Made by a program: the position numbers and the translations under genes
Source: Streptomyces sp. CB02009
GTDB taxonomy: Bacteria > Actinomycetota > Actinomycetes > Streptomycetales > Streptomycetaceae
Direction: 5' to 3'
DNA: 64,000 bases
Assembly: GCF_001905825.1 (NCBI RefSeq)
Contig: NZ_LIVV01000005.1
Location: 1-64,000 of the forward strand
Shown here: piece after piece, positions 33,930-43,400 of the stretch
How positions within the stretch are numbered: the first letter of the stretch is position 1
Layout of the letters: each line of letters begins with the position of its first letter
Notes under the pieces: model-generated
Told to the model about the DNA's origin: nothing
The model's input: the letters and a program-made list of their open reading frames with translations, nothing else
The model's database searches: none

Positions 33930-33960
33930 GCCGCTGACCGCCGGGCGGGCGGTCAGCGGC
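33930..33960. terminator. Bidirectional terminator between convergent genes
   Basis: Perfect 13-bp stem GCCGCTGACCGCC / GGCGGTCAGCGGC with a 5-base loop, 8 bases before the stop of the DUF4232 lipoprotein gene and 138 bases past the threonine-synthase-like stop. It can serve both genes. Upstream (33790-33905) are short GCGGTCAGCCGGTCGG-like repeats. Confidence 0.65.
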
Positions 33961-33968
33961 CGAGCCGA

Positions 33969-34742
33969 TCAGAACTCGTCGGCGCCGTTGCGGAGCTCCT
34001 CGGTCCAGTAGCCCGTCTTCGCGGCGGCCTCGCCGACGGCCAGACCCCCCGCGGGCGCCTTGACGACGATGCTGCCCTCGGCCGGGCCGCCGGCGGCGAA
34101 CAGGTTCACGTTGAAGCTGTTCACGACCTTGGTGTCCTCGTCGACGCCGCCGAGCGCGATGCGCACGTTCGCGTACGCGGGCGCGCCGGGCCGCAGGACG
34201 ACCGGGGCGGCCGGCTTGCTCTTCGCGACGGCCGGGACGTCCTTGGCCGTCTGGATCGGACCGAAGGCGATCAGCGGGTACTCGAGCAGGGTGCAGGCGC
34301 TGCCGGAGGTGTTGGTCGCGGTGAGGACGATGTGCTCGGTCGGGACCTCGTCGGCCTTCGCCGCCGTCACCTTGATGTCGCCGTAGGCGCAGGCGGGCGC
34401 CTTGGCCGCGGTCTTGCCCCCGGTCGAGGAGCCCGTCGAGGAGCCGGTCGAGGACCCCGCCGAGCTCCCCTTCGTACCGCTGCCGCTGCCGCCGCCGGCC
34501 GTCGAACCACCGGTCGTCGAGCCGCCGGTGGAGCCGGAGCCGCTCTTCGCCGCGGTCTGGTCGGCGGTGCCCGCGGCGGCGCCCGTCCCCTTGTCGGTGG
34601 CGCCCTCGGCCGCCTGGGAGGAGCTCGCGGCGCCCGCGTCCTTCGCGCCCGCGTCCGTGCCGCCGCCGCAGGCCGTCAGGCCCAGCGAGAGGGCGGCGAT
34701 GGCGGCGGCGGCCAGGACGGTGGACTTGTGGTGGGTACGCAT
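33969..34742 (-). CDS. DUF4232 lipoprotein
   Basis: 257-residue exported lipoprotein from the ATG at 34740-34742. The signal has a short basic N-terminus, a hydrophobic run (AAAAIAALSLGL) and an LTAC lipobox with cysteine 25. A long Ser/Gly/Thr linker follows (TGSSTGSSTGSSTGG-like). The globular C-terminal DUF4232 domain has the cysteine pair in ACAYGDIKV and SACTLLEYP and ends TGYWTEELRNGADEF. Function of the family is not established. It lies just downstream of the SARP-type regulator gene on the same strand. Confidence 0.88.
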   Translation of the reverse strand: MRTHHKSTVLAAAAIAALSLGLTACGGGTDAGAKDAGAASSSQAAEGATDKGTGAAAGTADQTAAKSGSGSTGGSTTGGSTAGGGSGSGTKGSSAGSSTGSSTGSSTGGKTAAKAPACAYGDIKVTAAKADEVPTEHIVLTATNTSGSACTLLEYPLIAFGPIQTAKDVPAVAKSKPAAPVVLRPGAPAYANVRIALGGVDEDTKVVNSFNVNLFAAGGPAEGSIVVKAPAGGLAVGEAAAKTGYWTEELRNGADEF

Positions 34743-34879
34743 GGTGGTTCTCCCCCGGAAGCGTGCTGTCGGTGTGGATGCGCCGGGGCGACCGCCCCGA
34801 CGTCGGCGCTCCGAGTACGTCATGTCCTCGGTGCTGTATCCAGCTTCCGGCCTGGCGCTGCCGTCCCGCTTGCGTACCG

Positions 34880-37525
34880 CTAACGATCCGCTGACAGGCG
34901 CGAGAGCCTGGCCGCGGCCCGTACCGAACCCTCGGTGAAACCGGCCGCGTCGGAGGCGGCGATCGCGCGTTCCAGCTGGTCGGCGGCCTCGTCGACACGG
35001 CCGATACCGGCCAGCGCCTCGCCCTTGACGATCTGCAGCTGGGCCTGGACGACCACCGCCTCGGGCGGCACGAGTTCCCCCGCGCGAAGCGTGTGCGCGA
35101 GCGCCGCTTCGAAGTCCCCCGCCTTCATGCAGTGCCCCGCCAGGTGGTGGAGGGTGAGCACCTGGGTGGACGGATGACCCGTGCGGTCGGCGAGCGAGAC
35201 GGCGTGCGCCATGAGCAGGCCGGCCCGCTCGTGCTCCCCCGTCGCGTCCAGGACGGCGGCGTGGTTGACGTAGGCGATCGCCTCGCTGATCATGTCGCCG
35301 GCCCGGGCGGCCAGGCCGGGCGCCTTCTCCAGATGGACGAGGGCCTCGGTGTCCCGGCCCTCCTCGTGCAGGATCCAGCCGAGCAGCGCCCTGGTGCGCG
35401 ACTGCGCGTCGAAGTCGCCCATGTGCTCGGCCGAGGCGAGTCCGGCCTCCAGGAGCGGCGTCCAGCCGTCCCCGATCCGCATGAGCATCAGCGGCCACAG
35501 CACCAGGGCGAGCCGCCAGGCCCGGTCGTGCAGACCGAGGGCGGCCGCCGCGGTGACGGCACCTCCCAGGGCGGCGCGCTCGGCCACGTACCAGTCGAGC
35601 GCCGCCGTACGGTCCTCGAACTCGAGGACCGCGGCGGGCCTGCGGACGTCGGCGGGCAGCGAGTAGCAGGGCTGGGAGCCCGGCTCGGCCGCCGCGTCGG
35701 CCGCGAGCCCCGTGTACAGGTAGTGGTCGATGAGGCGGCGCAGGCCCTCCGGGTCGGCGTCCTGGGCGAGGTGGCGGGCGTAGAGCCGCACCAGGTCGTG
35801 CGGCATCCAGCGGCCGGGGACGGGCTCGGTCAGCAGATGGGCGGCGGACAGCCGGTCCAGGTCGGCGGAGGCCTGCACCGGGGACGTACCGACGAGCGCG
35901 GCGGCCGCGAACCGGTCCAGGTCGGATCCGGTGTGCAGGCCGATCGCGCGGAACAGCCGGGCCGCGGAGTCGGGCAGCTGCTGCACCGTGAGGTGCAGCG
36001 CGGCGGAGACGCCCCGGTCCTCGACGTCGAGGAGCATCAGCCGGCTCTGCTCGTCGGCGAGTTCGCCGACCATCGCGTCGAGCGTCCACCCGGGGCGCTC
36101 GGCGAGCCGCGCGGCCGTCACGCGCAGGGCCAGCGGCAGTCCGTCGCAGAGCCCGGCGAGCCGTGCGGCGGCGGCGGGTTCGGCGGCCACCCGCGTCTCG
36201 CCGAGGACGGTGGTGAGGAGCGCGGCGGAAGCGGCCGGGGGGAGGTGGCCGAGCGGCACCGGCCGGGCCGCGTCGGAGGCGATGAGACCGCCGAGCCGGT
36301 CGCGGCTGGTGACCAGGGTGGTGCAGTGGTCACCGCCCGGAAGCAGTGGTCTGACCTGCTCGGAGGAGCGGGCGTTGTCGAGGACGACGAGCAGCCGGCG
36401 GTCGGCGGTCAGGGAGCGGAACAGGGCGCCGCGCGCCTCGACGGCCTCCGGGATCCGCTGCGGGGGCACGCCGAGCGCGAGGAGGAACTCGCGGAGCACG
36501 CCGGCGGTCTCGGGCGCCGGGGTGTCGCTGAAGCCGCGCAGGTCGGCGAAGAGCCGCCCGTCGGGGAAGTCGGCGCGGCGCTCGTACGCCCAGTGCACGG
36601 CGAACGCCGTCTTGCCGACGCCGGCGGGCCCGGTGACCAGGCAGACGGGTCCTTCGCCGCCGCGTACGGCCCGGTCGAGGGCGGCGAGTTCGGGGCCGCG
36701 CCCGGTGAACCCGCGCGGGGCGCGCGGCAGCCCCTCCGGCGTGGGGACCACGACGGGAGCGGCCGGCCGGGGCACGGTCACGGGCTCGGCGGAGCGGAGC
36801 AGCGTCGCGTACGCCTCGCTGAGCGTCTCGCCGGGGTCGACGCCCAGCTCCTCGGCGAGCAGCCGCCGGGTGCGGTGGTACCAGTCGATCGCGTCCGACT
36901 GCCGGCCCGAACGGCCCAGGGCCAGCATCAGCGCGGCCGCGAGGGACTCCCGCAGCGGATGCGCGACGGCCTCGGTACGCAGGACAGCGGCGGCCCTGGC
37001 GTGCTCGCCGAGCTCCCCGTACGCCTCCGCGAGCGACTCGACGGAGGCGAGCCGCAGCTCCTCGAGGCCGCCGGCGGCGGCCTCCAGCGGCCGGCTGTGG
37101 ACGGTCCCGGTGAGCGCGGGCCCCTGCCAGTACGACAGGGCCTCCCGCAGCATCCGCACCGCGTCGGCGGGACGCCGCTGCACCCCGGCGAGCGCCACGA
37201 GCTCCTCGAAGCGGTGCGCGTCCACCAGGGACTCCGGCATCCGCAGCACGTACGCCGACCCCTGCGTGGCCAGCTCGACCCCGTACGCCTCCGCCCCGTG
37301 CTCGGCGAGCAGCGCCCGCAGCCGCGAGACGTGCCCCTGGAGCACGGTCTTGGCGTGGGTGGGCGGCTCCTCCTCCCAGAGCGCGTCGATCAGCTGACCG
37401 ACGTTCACCGCGCTGTTGGGCCGCAGCAGCAGCATGACGAGCAGACTGGACCGTTTGGCGGGCCCCAGGGCTACGTCCCCGTCCTCCGTCACCAGCGCAA
37501 CGGAGCCGAGCAGCCGGAACTCCAC
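34880..37525 (-). CDS. SARP/AfsR-type regulator: DNA-binding, BTAD, NB-ARC and TPR
   Basis: 881-residue transcriptional activator. Translation is assigned to a GTG at 37523-37525 preceded by GGGAGG; the product then begins VEFRLLGSVALV, the classic SARP opening, and the 81 codons upstream of it are rejected. Domains: OmpR-like winged helix (1-90), BTAD (95-235, with DAIDWYHRTRRLLAEELGVDPG), NB-ARC (about 260-520, P-loop VTGPAGVGKTAF, Walker B LLVVLDNA, LVTSRD, GLPLALRV) and TPR-like repeats (about 650-881). AfsR-like proteins activate antibiotic or morphological genes at direct repeats. No biosynthetic cluster is adjacent here, so the targets are unknown. Confidence 0.92.
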   Translation of the reverse strand: MEFRLLGSVALVTEDGDVALGPAKRSSLLVMLLLRPNSAVNVGQLIDALWEEEPPTHAKTVLQGHVSRLRALLAEHGAEAYGVELATQGSAYVLRMPESLVDAHRFEELVALAGVQRRPADAVRMLREALSYWQGPALTGTVHSRPLEAAAGGLEELRLASVESLAEAYGELGEHARAAAVLRTEAVAHPLRESLAAALMLALGRSGRQSDAIDWYHRTRRLLAEELGVDPGETLSEAYATLLRSAEPVTVPRPAAPVVVPTPEGLPRAPRGFTGRGPELAALDRAVRGGEGPVCLVTGPAGVGKTAFAVHWAYERRADFPDGRLFADLRGFSDTPAPETAGVLREFLLALGVPPQRIPEAVEARGALFRSLTADRRLLVVLDNARSSEQVRPLLPGGDHCTTLVTSRDRLGGLIASDAARPVPLGHLPPAASAALLTTVLGETRVAAEPAAAARLAGLCDGLPLALRVTAARLAERPGWTLDAMVGELADEQSRLMLLDVEDRGVSAALHLTVQQLPDSAARLFRAIGLHTGSDLDRFAAAALVGTSPVQASADLDRLSAAHLLTEPVPGRWMPHDLVRLYARHLAQDADPEGLRRLIDHYLYTGLAADAAAEPGSQPCYSLPADVRRPAAVLEFEDRTAALDWYVAERAALGGAVTAAAALGLHDRAWRLALVLWPLMLMRIGDGWTPLLEAGLASAEHMGDFDAQSRTRALLGWILHEEGRDTEALVHLEKAPGLAARAGDMISEAIAYVNHAAVLDATGEHERAGLLMAHAVSLADRTGHPSTQVLTLHHLAGHCMKAGDFEAALAHTLRAGELVPPEAVVVQAQLQIVKGEALAGIGRVDEAADQLERAIAASDAAGFTEGSVRAAARLSRLSADR

Positions 37526-37819
37526 CAGTACACCTCCCGCGATCCGTCGCCCCCGTTCACCAGCAGTCGAGGATACGTGGGGTGGGAGGGCCGACTGCGA
37601 CGTGGAGATCCCCGATCCCGCCCTCGTCGTCCGAATCTGCACATGGTGATGAACGGTGCGCTGTGCACGGTTACCTGTGCGCGGTGCTGAGCTGCTGTGT
37701 AAATAAGGGGAATCGAACCCCCGCGCTGCTCTCCACGCGCCGAGATGACCGGATTGACCGCCGGCCACGGCTTGTGCACGCCTTCGGGACGACTACCTGC
37801 TCCACGTCGAGCGACCCGC
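37526..37819. other. Gap upstream of the SARP gene, left edge of accessory interval
   Basis: Almost 300 non-coding bases between two minus-strand genes. It holds the SARP promoter region and, at 37707-37722, a tRNA T-arm-like sequence without the rest of a tRNA. Nothing else was recognised. Confidence 0.5.
37707..37722 (-). other. tRNA T-arm-like remnant, possible attachment site
   Basis: On the minus strand GGGGGTTCGATTCCCC has the exact form of a tRNA T-stem and loop (TTCGATT loop). The following TATTTAC has no complementary GTAAATA 55-75 bases upstream, and no anticodon or D arm can be drawn, so this is not an intact tRNA gene. Fragments like this are left where integrative elements insert into tRNA 3' ends. 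It lies at the edge of the accessory block. Confidence 0.45.
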
Positions 37820-38290
37820 TCAGTCCAGCAGGTCGACCTCCCAGTTGGACCGCTGGATCAGCACGTCGACCTCACGGATCTCCCGCGCCAGCACATCGGC
37901 CTGCGCCCGCAGGGGTGCCACGGGAAACGCCGACAGCATCTTCAGCTCGGACCGCAACTGCCGAACCCTCCCGTGCTGGTCCCGCCCGGCGGCGGCGTCG
38001 GCCGCCGAGGTGACGACGGAATGCCGCAGCCGCAGCACGTCGCGCCGCGCCAACGCGTCGGTGAGCGTGCCCCCGCCCTCGACGACGGCCTGGGCGTTGG
38101 TCCGGTTGATCCGCCGGATCAACTCCTCGAGCTCCGTGAGGACATCGCCGGTCTCGGCCAGCAGCGCGGCGGCGTCCTCGGCCGGCTCCTCCCCCTCCTG
38201 GAACCGGGCGCTGCCGACCACCCGCGCCCGCAACTGCTCGACCCGCCGCGCGGCATCCGCCCGCAACGCCAACGCCTCGGCAAGCTTCAA
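37820..38290 (-). CDS. DIP1984-family (septicolysin-like) protein
   Basis: 156 residues from a TTG at 38288-38290 with GGAGG about 9 bases upstream; the product then starts LKLAEALALRADAARRVEQL, the conserved opening of the DIP1984 family. It is highly charged and helical, with no membrane segment. Motifs include NRTNAQAVVEGGGTLTDALARRDVLR. The family is widespread in actinomycetes and has no established function. It is divergent from the accessory gene run that starts at 38589 and is the outermost gene of the interval. Confidence 0.75.
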   Translation of the reverse strand: MKLAEALALRADAARRVEQLRARVVGSARFQEGEEPAEDAAALLAETGDVLTELEELIRRINRTNAQAVVEGGGTLTDALARRDVLRLRHSVVTSAADAAAGRDQHGRVRQLRSELKMLSAFPVAPLRAQADVLAREIREVDVLIQRSNWEVDLLD

Positions 38291-38588
38291 GCCCCCGCAC
38301 CTCCATCGCGACGATTCCGACCGAAAGTATGCCCGCCCCCGGACACCACCCCGAACCACCCGTAGCGGCACGCAGGCCAGGACGGCGAAACGCCAAAGGA
38401 ATGTCTGGAAGCTGGTCCCGCCCTGCGACGGATCCCCCTCCAGGTCTCCGGCCTGGGCTTCCTCGTAGGCACGCGTCGGGTCTCGACGGCCGTTTACGAG
38501 TGCCCTGCTGACTGGCTACGGAATGGTCGGGGGCCTGAGGCAAAGAAATCCATGGCAATCCAGCGGGATATGCAACGAGACTGCGCAG
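38291..38588. other. Divergent gap before the CPCC gene
   Basis: 298 bases between the DIP1984-type gene and the CPCC gene. It is less G/C-rich towards its right end. No convincing promoter, ribosome site or small gene was found. An in-frame ATG at 38523 could lengthen the CPCC protein. Confidence 0.35.
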
Positions 38589-38975
38589 GTGAGCGACCGC
38601 TACCCCTGTCCCTGCTGCGGGCATCGCGTGTTCGGCGACGTGCCCGGCTCGTACGAAACCTGTCCCGTCTGCTTCTGGGAGGACGACGGAATCCAATTCC
38701 GCTGGGCGGCCATGGCAGGCGGGGCGAACAAGGTCTCCCTGATCGAGGCCCAGCGCAACTACCGGGACTTCGGCGCCTGCGACGAGCACGGCCGTCGGTT
38801 CGTCCGCCCGCCGGCCGAGGACGAGCCGCTCGACCCCGCCTGGCGCCCCATCGATCAGACCCGGGACTCCTTCGAGGACTGGGCAGCCGAGGACAGCGCC
38901 CCGTGGCCCGATGACCTCTCGGTGCTCTGCTGGTGGCTCCCCACTTTCTGGCGCCGGGATCACTCCGCGTCATGA
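38589..38975 (+). CDS. CPCC-type cysteine-rich small protein
   Basis: 128 residues from a GTG at 38589; an upstream ATG at 38523 would add 22 residues that look non-conserved. The N-terminal module shows YPCPCCG followed by YETCPVCFWEDDG, the signature of the Cys_rich_CPCC family, probably a zinc-binding ribbon. The remainder is rich in Trp, Asp and Arg (EAQRNYRDFGA, WRPIDQTRDSFEDW). No clear ribosome site precedes either start. CPCC proteins are often encoded near polymorphic toxins and immunity genes, but a function has not been shown. The stop overlaps the next start (ATGA), so translation is coupled. Confidence 0.8.
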   Translation: MSDRYPCPCCGHRVFGDVPGSYETCPVCFWEDDGIQFRWAAMAGGANKVSLIEAQRNYRDFGACDEHGRRFVRPPAEDEPLDPAWRPIDQTRDSFEDWAAEDSAPWPDDLSVLCWWLPTFWRRDHSAS

Positions 38976-39703
38976 CCTCCCACATCGAGACACTCGTCCA
39001 GCAGCTCGACGGCGAGGCCGGCGAGTCCTACGACGCCCGCGCGGAGCTGATCTGGATCGGCGCCGACGCCATACCCGCCGTCATCGACGGCCTGCCCTCC
39101 CTCGGGGGCTTCGGGCAGCTGACCGCCATCGAGGTCTTCGAGGAGGTGGGCGATCCCCGTTGCGGCCCCTCTCTCATCGGCCTGCTGGACAGCGACAACC
39201 CGACCGTCCGCGAATGGGCGGCCATGGCCCTGGCGAGCCTGGAGATCGACGGCGCGACCGAGCCCCTGCGCCGCGCCTACCGCGCCTGCCTGGAACGCGC
39301 GACCCCACCGGACTGGACCGAGTCCGTCGGCATCCGCTGGGCCCTGACCGAACTCGGCGCCCGCACCCCCGTCGTCCCGCCGCTCACCGCGCGCCTACGC
39401 CCCACCGCTGCGGACAACGCCCCCGGCTGGCCTTCAGCCCACTTCACCGAGATCATCAACGACCTGGCCGACCACGCCCAGGTGATCCTCCACTCCCAGT
39501 TCTGGCGGGTGGACGCAGGCCGCACGTACGGCGTCTCCGGCCCCGACCTGGCCTGGGAACTCGACTGGACCGCACCCTGGGAGCACCTGGTCGAGGAGTC
39601 CCGCACCTGGTCCCTGCTGGAAGCCTCCGAAGCCCCCGCCGGCGAAGACATCTTCGTCACCCCCACCTGGATCGACCGTAGCGACCTGCACCCGGAGAGG
39701 TGA
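38972..39703 (+). CDS. HEAT-repeat protein
   Basis: 243-residue soluble protein. Residues about 20-110 contain two or three HEAT-like helical hairpins: IGADAIPAVIDGL, EEVGDPRCGPSLIGLLDSDN and TVREWAAMALASLEI. A second half without recognised domain contains HLVEESRTWSLLEASEAP. The ATG overlaps the CPCC stop (ATGA) and the stop is 3 bases before the DUF6000 start, so the three genes form one operon. HEAT repeats usually mediate protein binding. Function unknown. Confidence 0.8.
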   Translation: MTSHIETLVQQLDGEAGESYDARAELIWIGADAIPAVIDGLPSLGGFGQLTAIEVFEEVGDPRCGPSLIGLLDSDNPTVREWAAMALASLEIDGATEPLRRAYRACLERATPPDWTESVGIRWALTELGARTPVVPPLTARLRPTAADNAPGWPSAHFTEIINDLADHAQVILHSQFWRVDAGRTYGVSGPDLAWELDWTAPWEHLVEESRTWSLLEASEAPAGEDIFVTPTWIDRSDLHPER

Positions 39704-39706
39704 CCG

Positions 39707-40336
39707 ATGCCGTCCCAGCACCCCGAGGAGATCGGCTACGGCCACGTGGTCAAGAGCTACGTGACGAGGACGTACGGAGGTCTCCCGCGTTATCTCGTAC
39801 TGAACGGCGGGCGGTTCCTGGGCCCCCGGTGGTGGCACACCACACGCTTTACCCGGCACATGATCGCTGACGCCGCGGCGATCAACGACGAGGAACTGGA
39901 AGCCCTCCTCGGGTACGAATGGCGCTCGCGTCTCACCGCCGCCTGGCTGATCGGCGTCGACCGCCGCGAACGGTTCCGGGCACGCATCGGCGACCTGCTC
40001 CTGGCCAGCGAGGTCTGCTACTCCGGCACCGCCTACTGCTTCGCCCTGGCCCGCTTCGGCACCCACGCCGACGCCGAGATCCTCACCGCCTACCTCGACC
40101 ACTACCTCCCCCGCACCGACCTCCACTACGACCAGCCCGCCGCCCTGGGCGCCCTCCTCCGCCTCGACGCCCACCTCGGCACCCACCACGCCGACCGTTT
40201 CACGGAGCCCGACGGCCTCTGGGACGAGTGGGTCAAGGGTGTGGGACGCCTCGGCTACTCCAGCCACACACCCGCCGAACAGCGCCGCTGGGCGGACCTC
40301 CAGTGCGAGTTCGCCAACGGCTGGAGCCGAACGTAG
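39707..40336 (+). CDS. DUF6000-family protein
   Basis: 209 residues. The segments EALLGYEWRSRLTAAWLIGV, SEVCYSGTAYCFALARFGTH, AYLDHYLPRTDLHYDQ and GALLRLDAHLGTHHA match the pattern I recall for DUF6000, a family of small proteins often encoded beside other immunity-like genes in streptomycetes. The family is uncharacterised. The ATG follows GGAGAGGTGACC and the previous stop by 3 bases. The fold appears helical and soluble. It ends 96 bases before the start of the large STAND-type gene. Confidence 0.75.
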   Translation: MPSQHPEEIGYGHVVKSYVTRTYGGLPRYLVLNGGRFLGPRWWHTTRFTRHMIADAAAINDEELEALLGYEWRSRLTAAWLIGVDRRERFRARIGDLLLASEVCYSGTAYCFALARFGTHADAEILTAYLDHYLPRTDLHYDQPAALGALLRLDAHLGTHHADRFTEPDGLWDEWVKGVGRLGYSSHTPAEQRRWADLQCEFANGWSRT

Positions 40337-40432
40337 AGCGCCTACGCGGCGGTTTGTAAACCGTTGCGATACGCGCTGTCATTGCTGTCCTCCATGCTGG
40401 AAGACAACACCGAGGCCAGGAGGGAATCGCCA

Positions 40433-43400
40433 ATGGGTGGAGTCGATACGGCGCGGGGCATGAGCTTCCAGACAGCGTGCGCCATTCTGCAGCTCATCCG
40501 CACCCCGGAGGAGTACCCCGAGGCGGAGACCTTCCGGGTTGAGGGCGCCGATGAGGCCATCGACTTCGAAGTACGCGACGCGCAAGGGCGGCCGCTGCTG
40601 CTGGCACAGGCGAAGACACGCGTCGAGCCGGGCTCATGGTCAGGTCCGGAACTGATACGGCTGGCTCGGCGTTGGGGCTCTGCAGATCCCGAAGGCACGG
40701 CGGTGCTGCGGTTCCTGTCGGACGCTCCCGTGCACTCGTCGGGACATGCCCTGCGGAACGCGGTAGCACGCGCCCGGGCTATGCCGGACCCTGACGAATG
40801 GCTGGCAGAGTGTAAGGAGGGAGTGCCGGTATCGATCAGGCTGTCTGTAAATGACCACGCGTTGCTCCGCCGATTGGAGATCGATACCCGGATCGGTCCG
40901 TGGGAGCAGGTTCTCGACCAGGCTAGGTTGGAGCTGCTACGCCTGTCGTCCGTCGCCGTGGCGGCAGAGGACATCGACAGCACGGTCAACGCGCTGTTTG
41001 TGAAGATGTTTCAGTGGTCCGGGGACCACCTGCTCGCCCGGCGAACGTTCCGGTTGGCCGAGCTTCCGAGCCTCCTGCGCGGACGCCATTCCACGCCTGC
41101 GGCCGACGCGGTCAAGCTGCCCGGACCCGGCCGCGCACTCTTCCGTGAGGTGCCTTCGGCTGCGGGTGTGCGCGGCCGGAGCAAGGAGCTGACGACGCTC
41201 AGGGAACGGTTCAGCGTAGAACCCGACTCTGGGACGCCCAGGGTGGTTGTGTCCGGACTCGGCGGCATCGGCAAATCGAGCATCGCACGGCTGTATGCCC
41301 ACCGACACCGAGACCATTACGACTTTGTCTGGTGGATCCCGTCCGACACCAGAGAGGACGTCGTTGCCGCGTATCGGCGGATGGTCGCCGAGGAGCGGCA
41401 GGACACCGAGCCAGCCACCGACGTGGAGATCATCGCTCAGGTCGGCCTTCGACTCGCTCATCTAGGCTCCAGGCTGTTACTCGTCTACGACAACGTCGCG
41501 GACCGGGAGCAGCTTCAAGGTCTCCTGCCGACCTGCGAAGGTGCGCATGTGTTGGTCACCACCCGGGACTCGGCCTGGGCTGCGGCGGACGGCGGGCTAG
41601 TCGTTGAACGGATGACGACCGAGGAGGCTACTGCCTGGGCCGCAGAGCGGCTGCCACATCTCTCCGAGTCCGAATTGTCCGCTCTGGTCAACGCAGTGGA
41701 GTGCATCCCGCTCGGTATCGCCCAGGCTGTCGGCTACATCGCGGCGACCCAATGCCCGGTCGGCGTCTATTTGGCTGAACTCGCCGACTGTCGAGCCAAA
41801 TTGCTCGACGACCGCGGCTTCGTGCCGCTCGACTACCGGGAGGGGGCGACGCTGACCGCAGCAGTCACCCTCAGCGTCAAACGGGTGCTCGATCAGGCGC
41901 TGCACTCGTCCGACAACGGGGGCCAACATCTCCCCGCTGCGCTGCTCGCCCGCTGCGCCCTGCTCGCCCCAGACTTCATTCCGCTCCATCTCGCGACCCT
42001 CGACCTGCCGACCGGATCCGCCGTCTACAGAGCTGTGGCGGAGCTACGCAGATTCTCTCTGGTCGACCCCCGTGACGGATTTCTTGCAATCCACCGCATC
42101 GTCCAGGAAATCATCCGAGCGATGATGGACATCGAGGCCGTCAAGGCGATGCAAGGACGCTTCCAGTACGAGCTGGTAAAGCGACTGGTGGACTGCCAGA
42201 AACAGCACTCATGGGCCGAGGCCGCCACCCTGATCGAGCATGCGGTTCACGTGGCGCACCGCGTGACGAGTAGCGGCCATGCGGACGCCAACACCGTGGC
42301 CCTGCTGGCCAATGTTGCGGGAGCGATCTCAAACATCCACGGTGATCTGGCCCGCAGCGAGGGACTGTTGCGCGAGGCTCTGACGATCGCGGAGCACGCC
42401 AGCGGGGAGGCAATCGACGATCCCGTCTACCGGCGAGCCGCCACGATGACAACACTGGCCCAGTGTCTGATAAATCAGTCGCGGTTCGATGAGGGCGCGC
42501 AGGCGGCACGGATTGCCTGGACCCTGTTGGAAGGCATGGACGCCCTCGACGCCGATGGCGTCGAGCATCTGCTGTGGGCCCACGTCTCCGACATGCGCGC
42601 TGCAGTGGCAACGGACCGCTTCGCTGACATCGCCCGTGCCAACGCCAGGCTCGAGGCGGTTCTGCAGCGCGAGGATGTGACGCCCTCGACAGCCTTGGGG
42701 ATCCGATTGGAACAAGTGCAGTCGCTCGTCTGGATTCAGAACTGGGACGACGCGGCCATGGCCATCGACCAGGCAAGGGCAGCGGCTCCGGCAGACGCCG
42801 AGACGAGTACGGAACTGCGCTTCTTGGACGCCATCGTCAAGGCATCCACGGGCCGGCTGGAGGAGGCCCTTGCCGTCACTGCGGGAATCCCCGAGCCCGC
42901 CGAGCGGGCAGCTGTGAACATCATGCGCCACCACGCGGACCATATGGTGGAGGCTGCCCACGCTCTTATGGTGGGCAGCCTCCACAGGCAGAAGAAGGGG
43001 ATACTCACTGAGGCCTGGATCCTGCACGCCGCAGGATTGTTGATCGACCAGGCTGAGGCGCTACTTGTGGCACACACAGAAGCCGGACCGGACGTACTGG
43101 CTCAAGTCCCACACCGACGCGCTGTGCTCGCCTGGACCCGACACCTCCTGGGGCACCCAGACGGTGATCTGGAGCTGAGCCGCGCGCTGATGCGAGAGAG
43201 CCTCAAGCTATTCGAGGCCGCGGGGCAGGGCCACGTACCCCTTGCGGTCACAGCCCGCCAGTTCCTGGAGCTGCGTGACCAGGATCTCCACGACGAGCCT
43301 TCCGAAACGTTGCCACTGGAGGGACCCGCTCGGTTTCCCTTGCCGTCGTCGGGAGGTAGTGGAACGCATCCGATAGCCGAATACCCCTGGCACAACGCCG

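Noticed and set aside
34880..37768. Longer version of the SARP regulator starting at 37768
   Set aside because: The extra 81 residues translate the T-arm-like sequence and unconserved DNA; the GTG at 37525 has a proper ribosome site and the family N-terminus.
37700..37790. Complete tRNA gene at the T-arm sequence
   Set aside because: No acceptor partner for TATTTAC and no D or anticodon arm could be drawn, so only a remnant is claimed.
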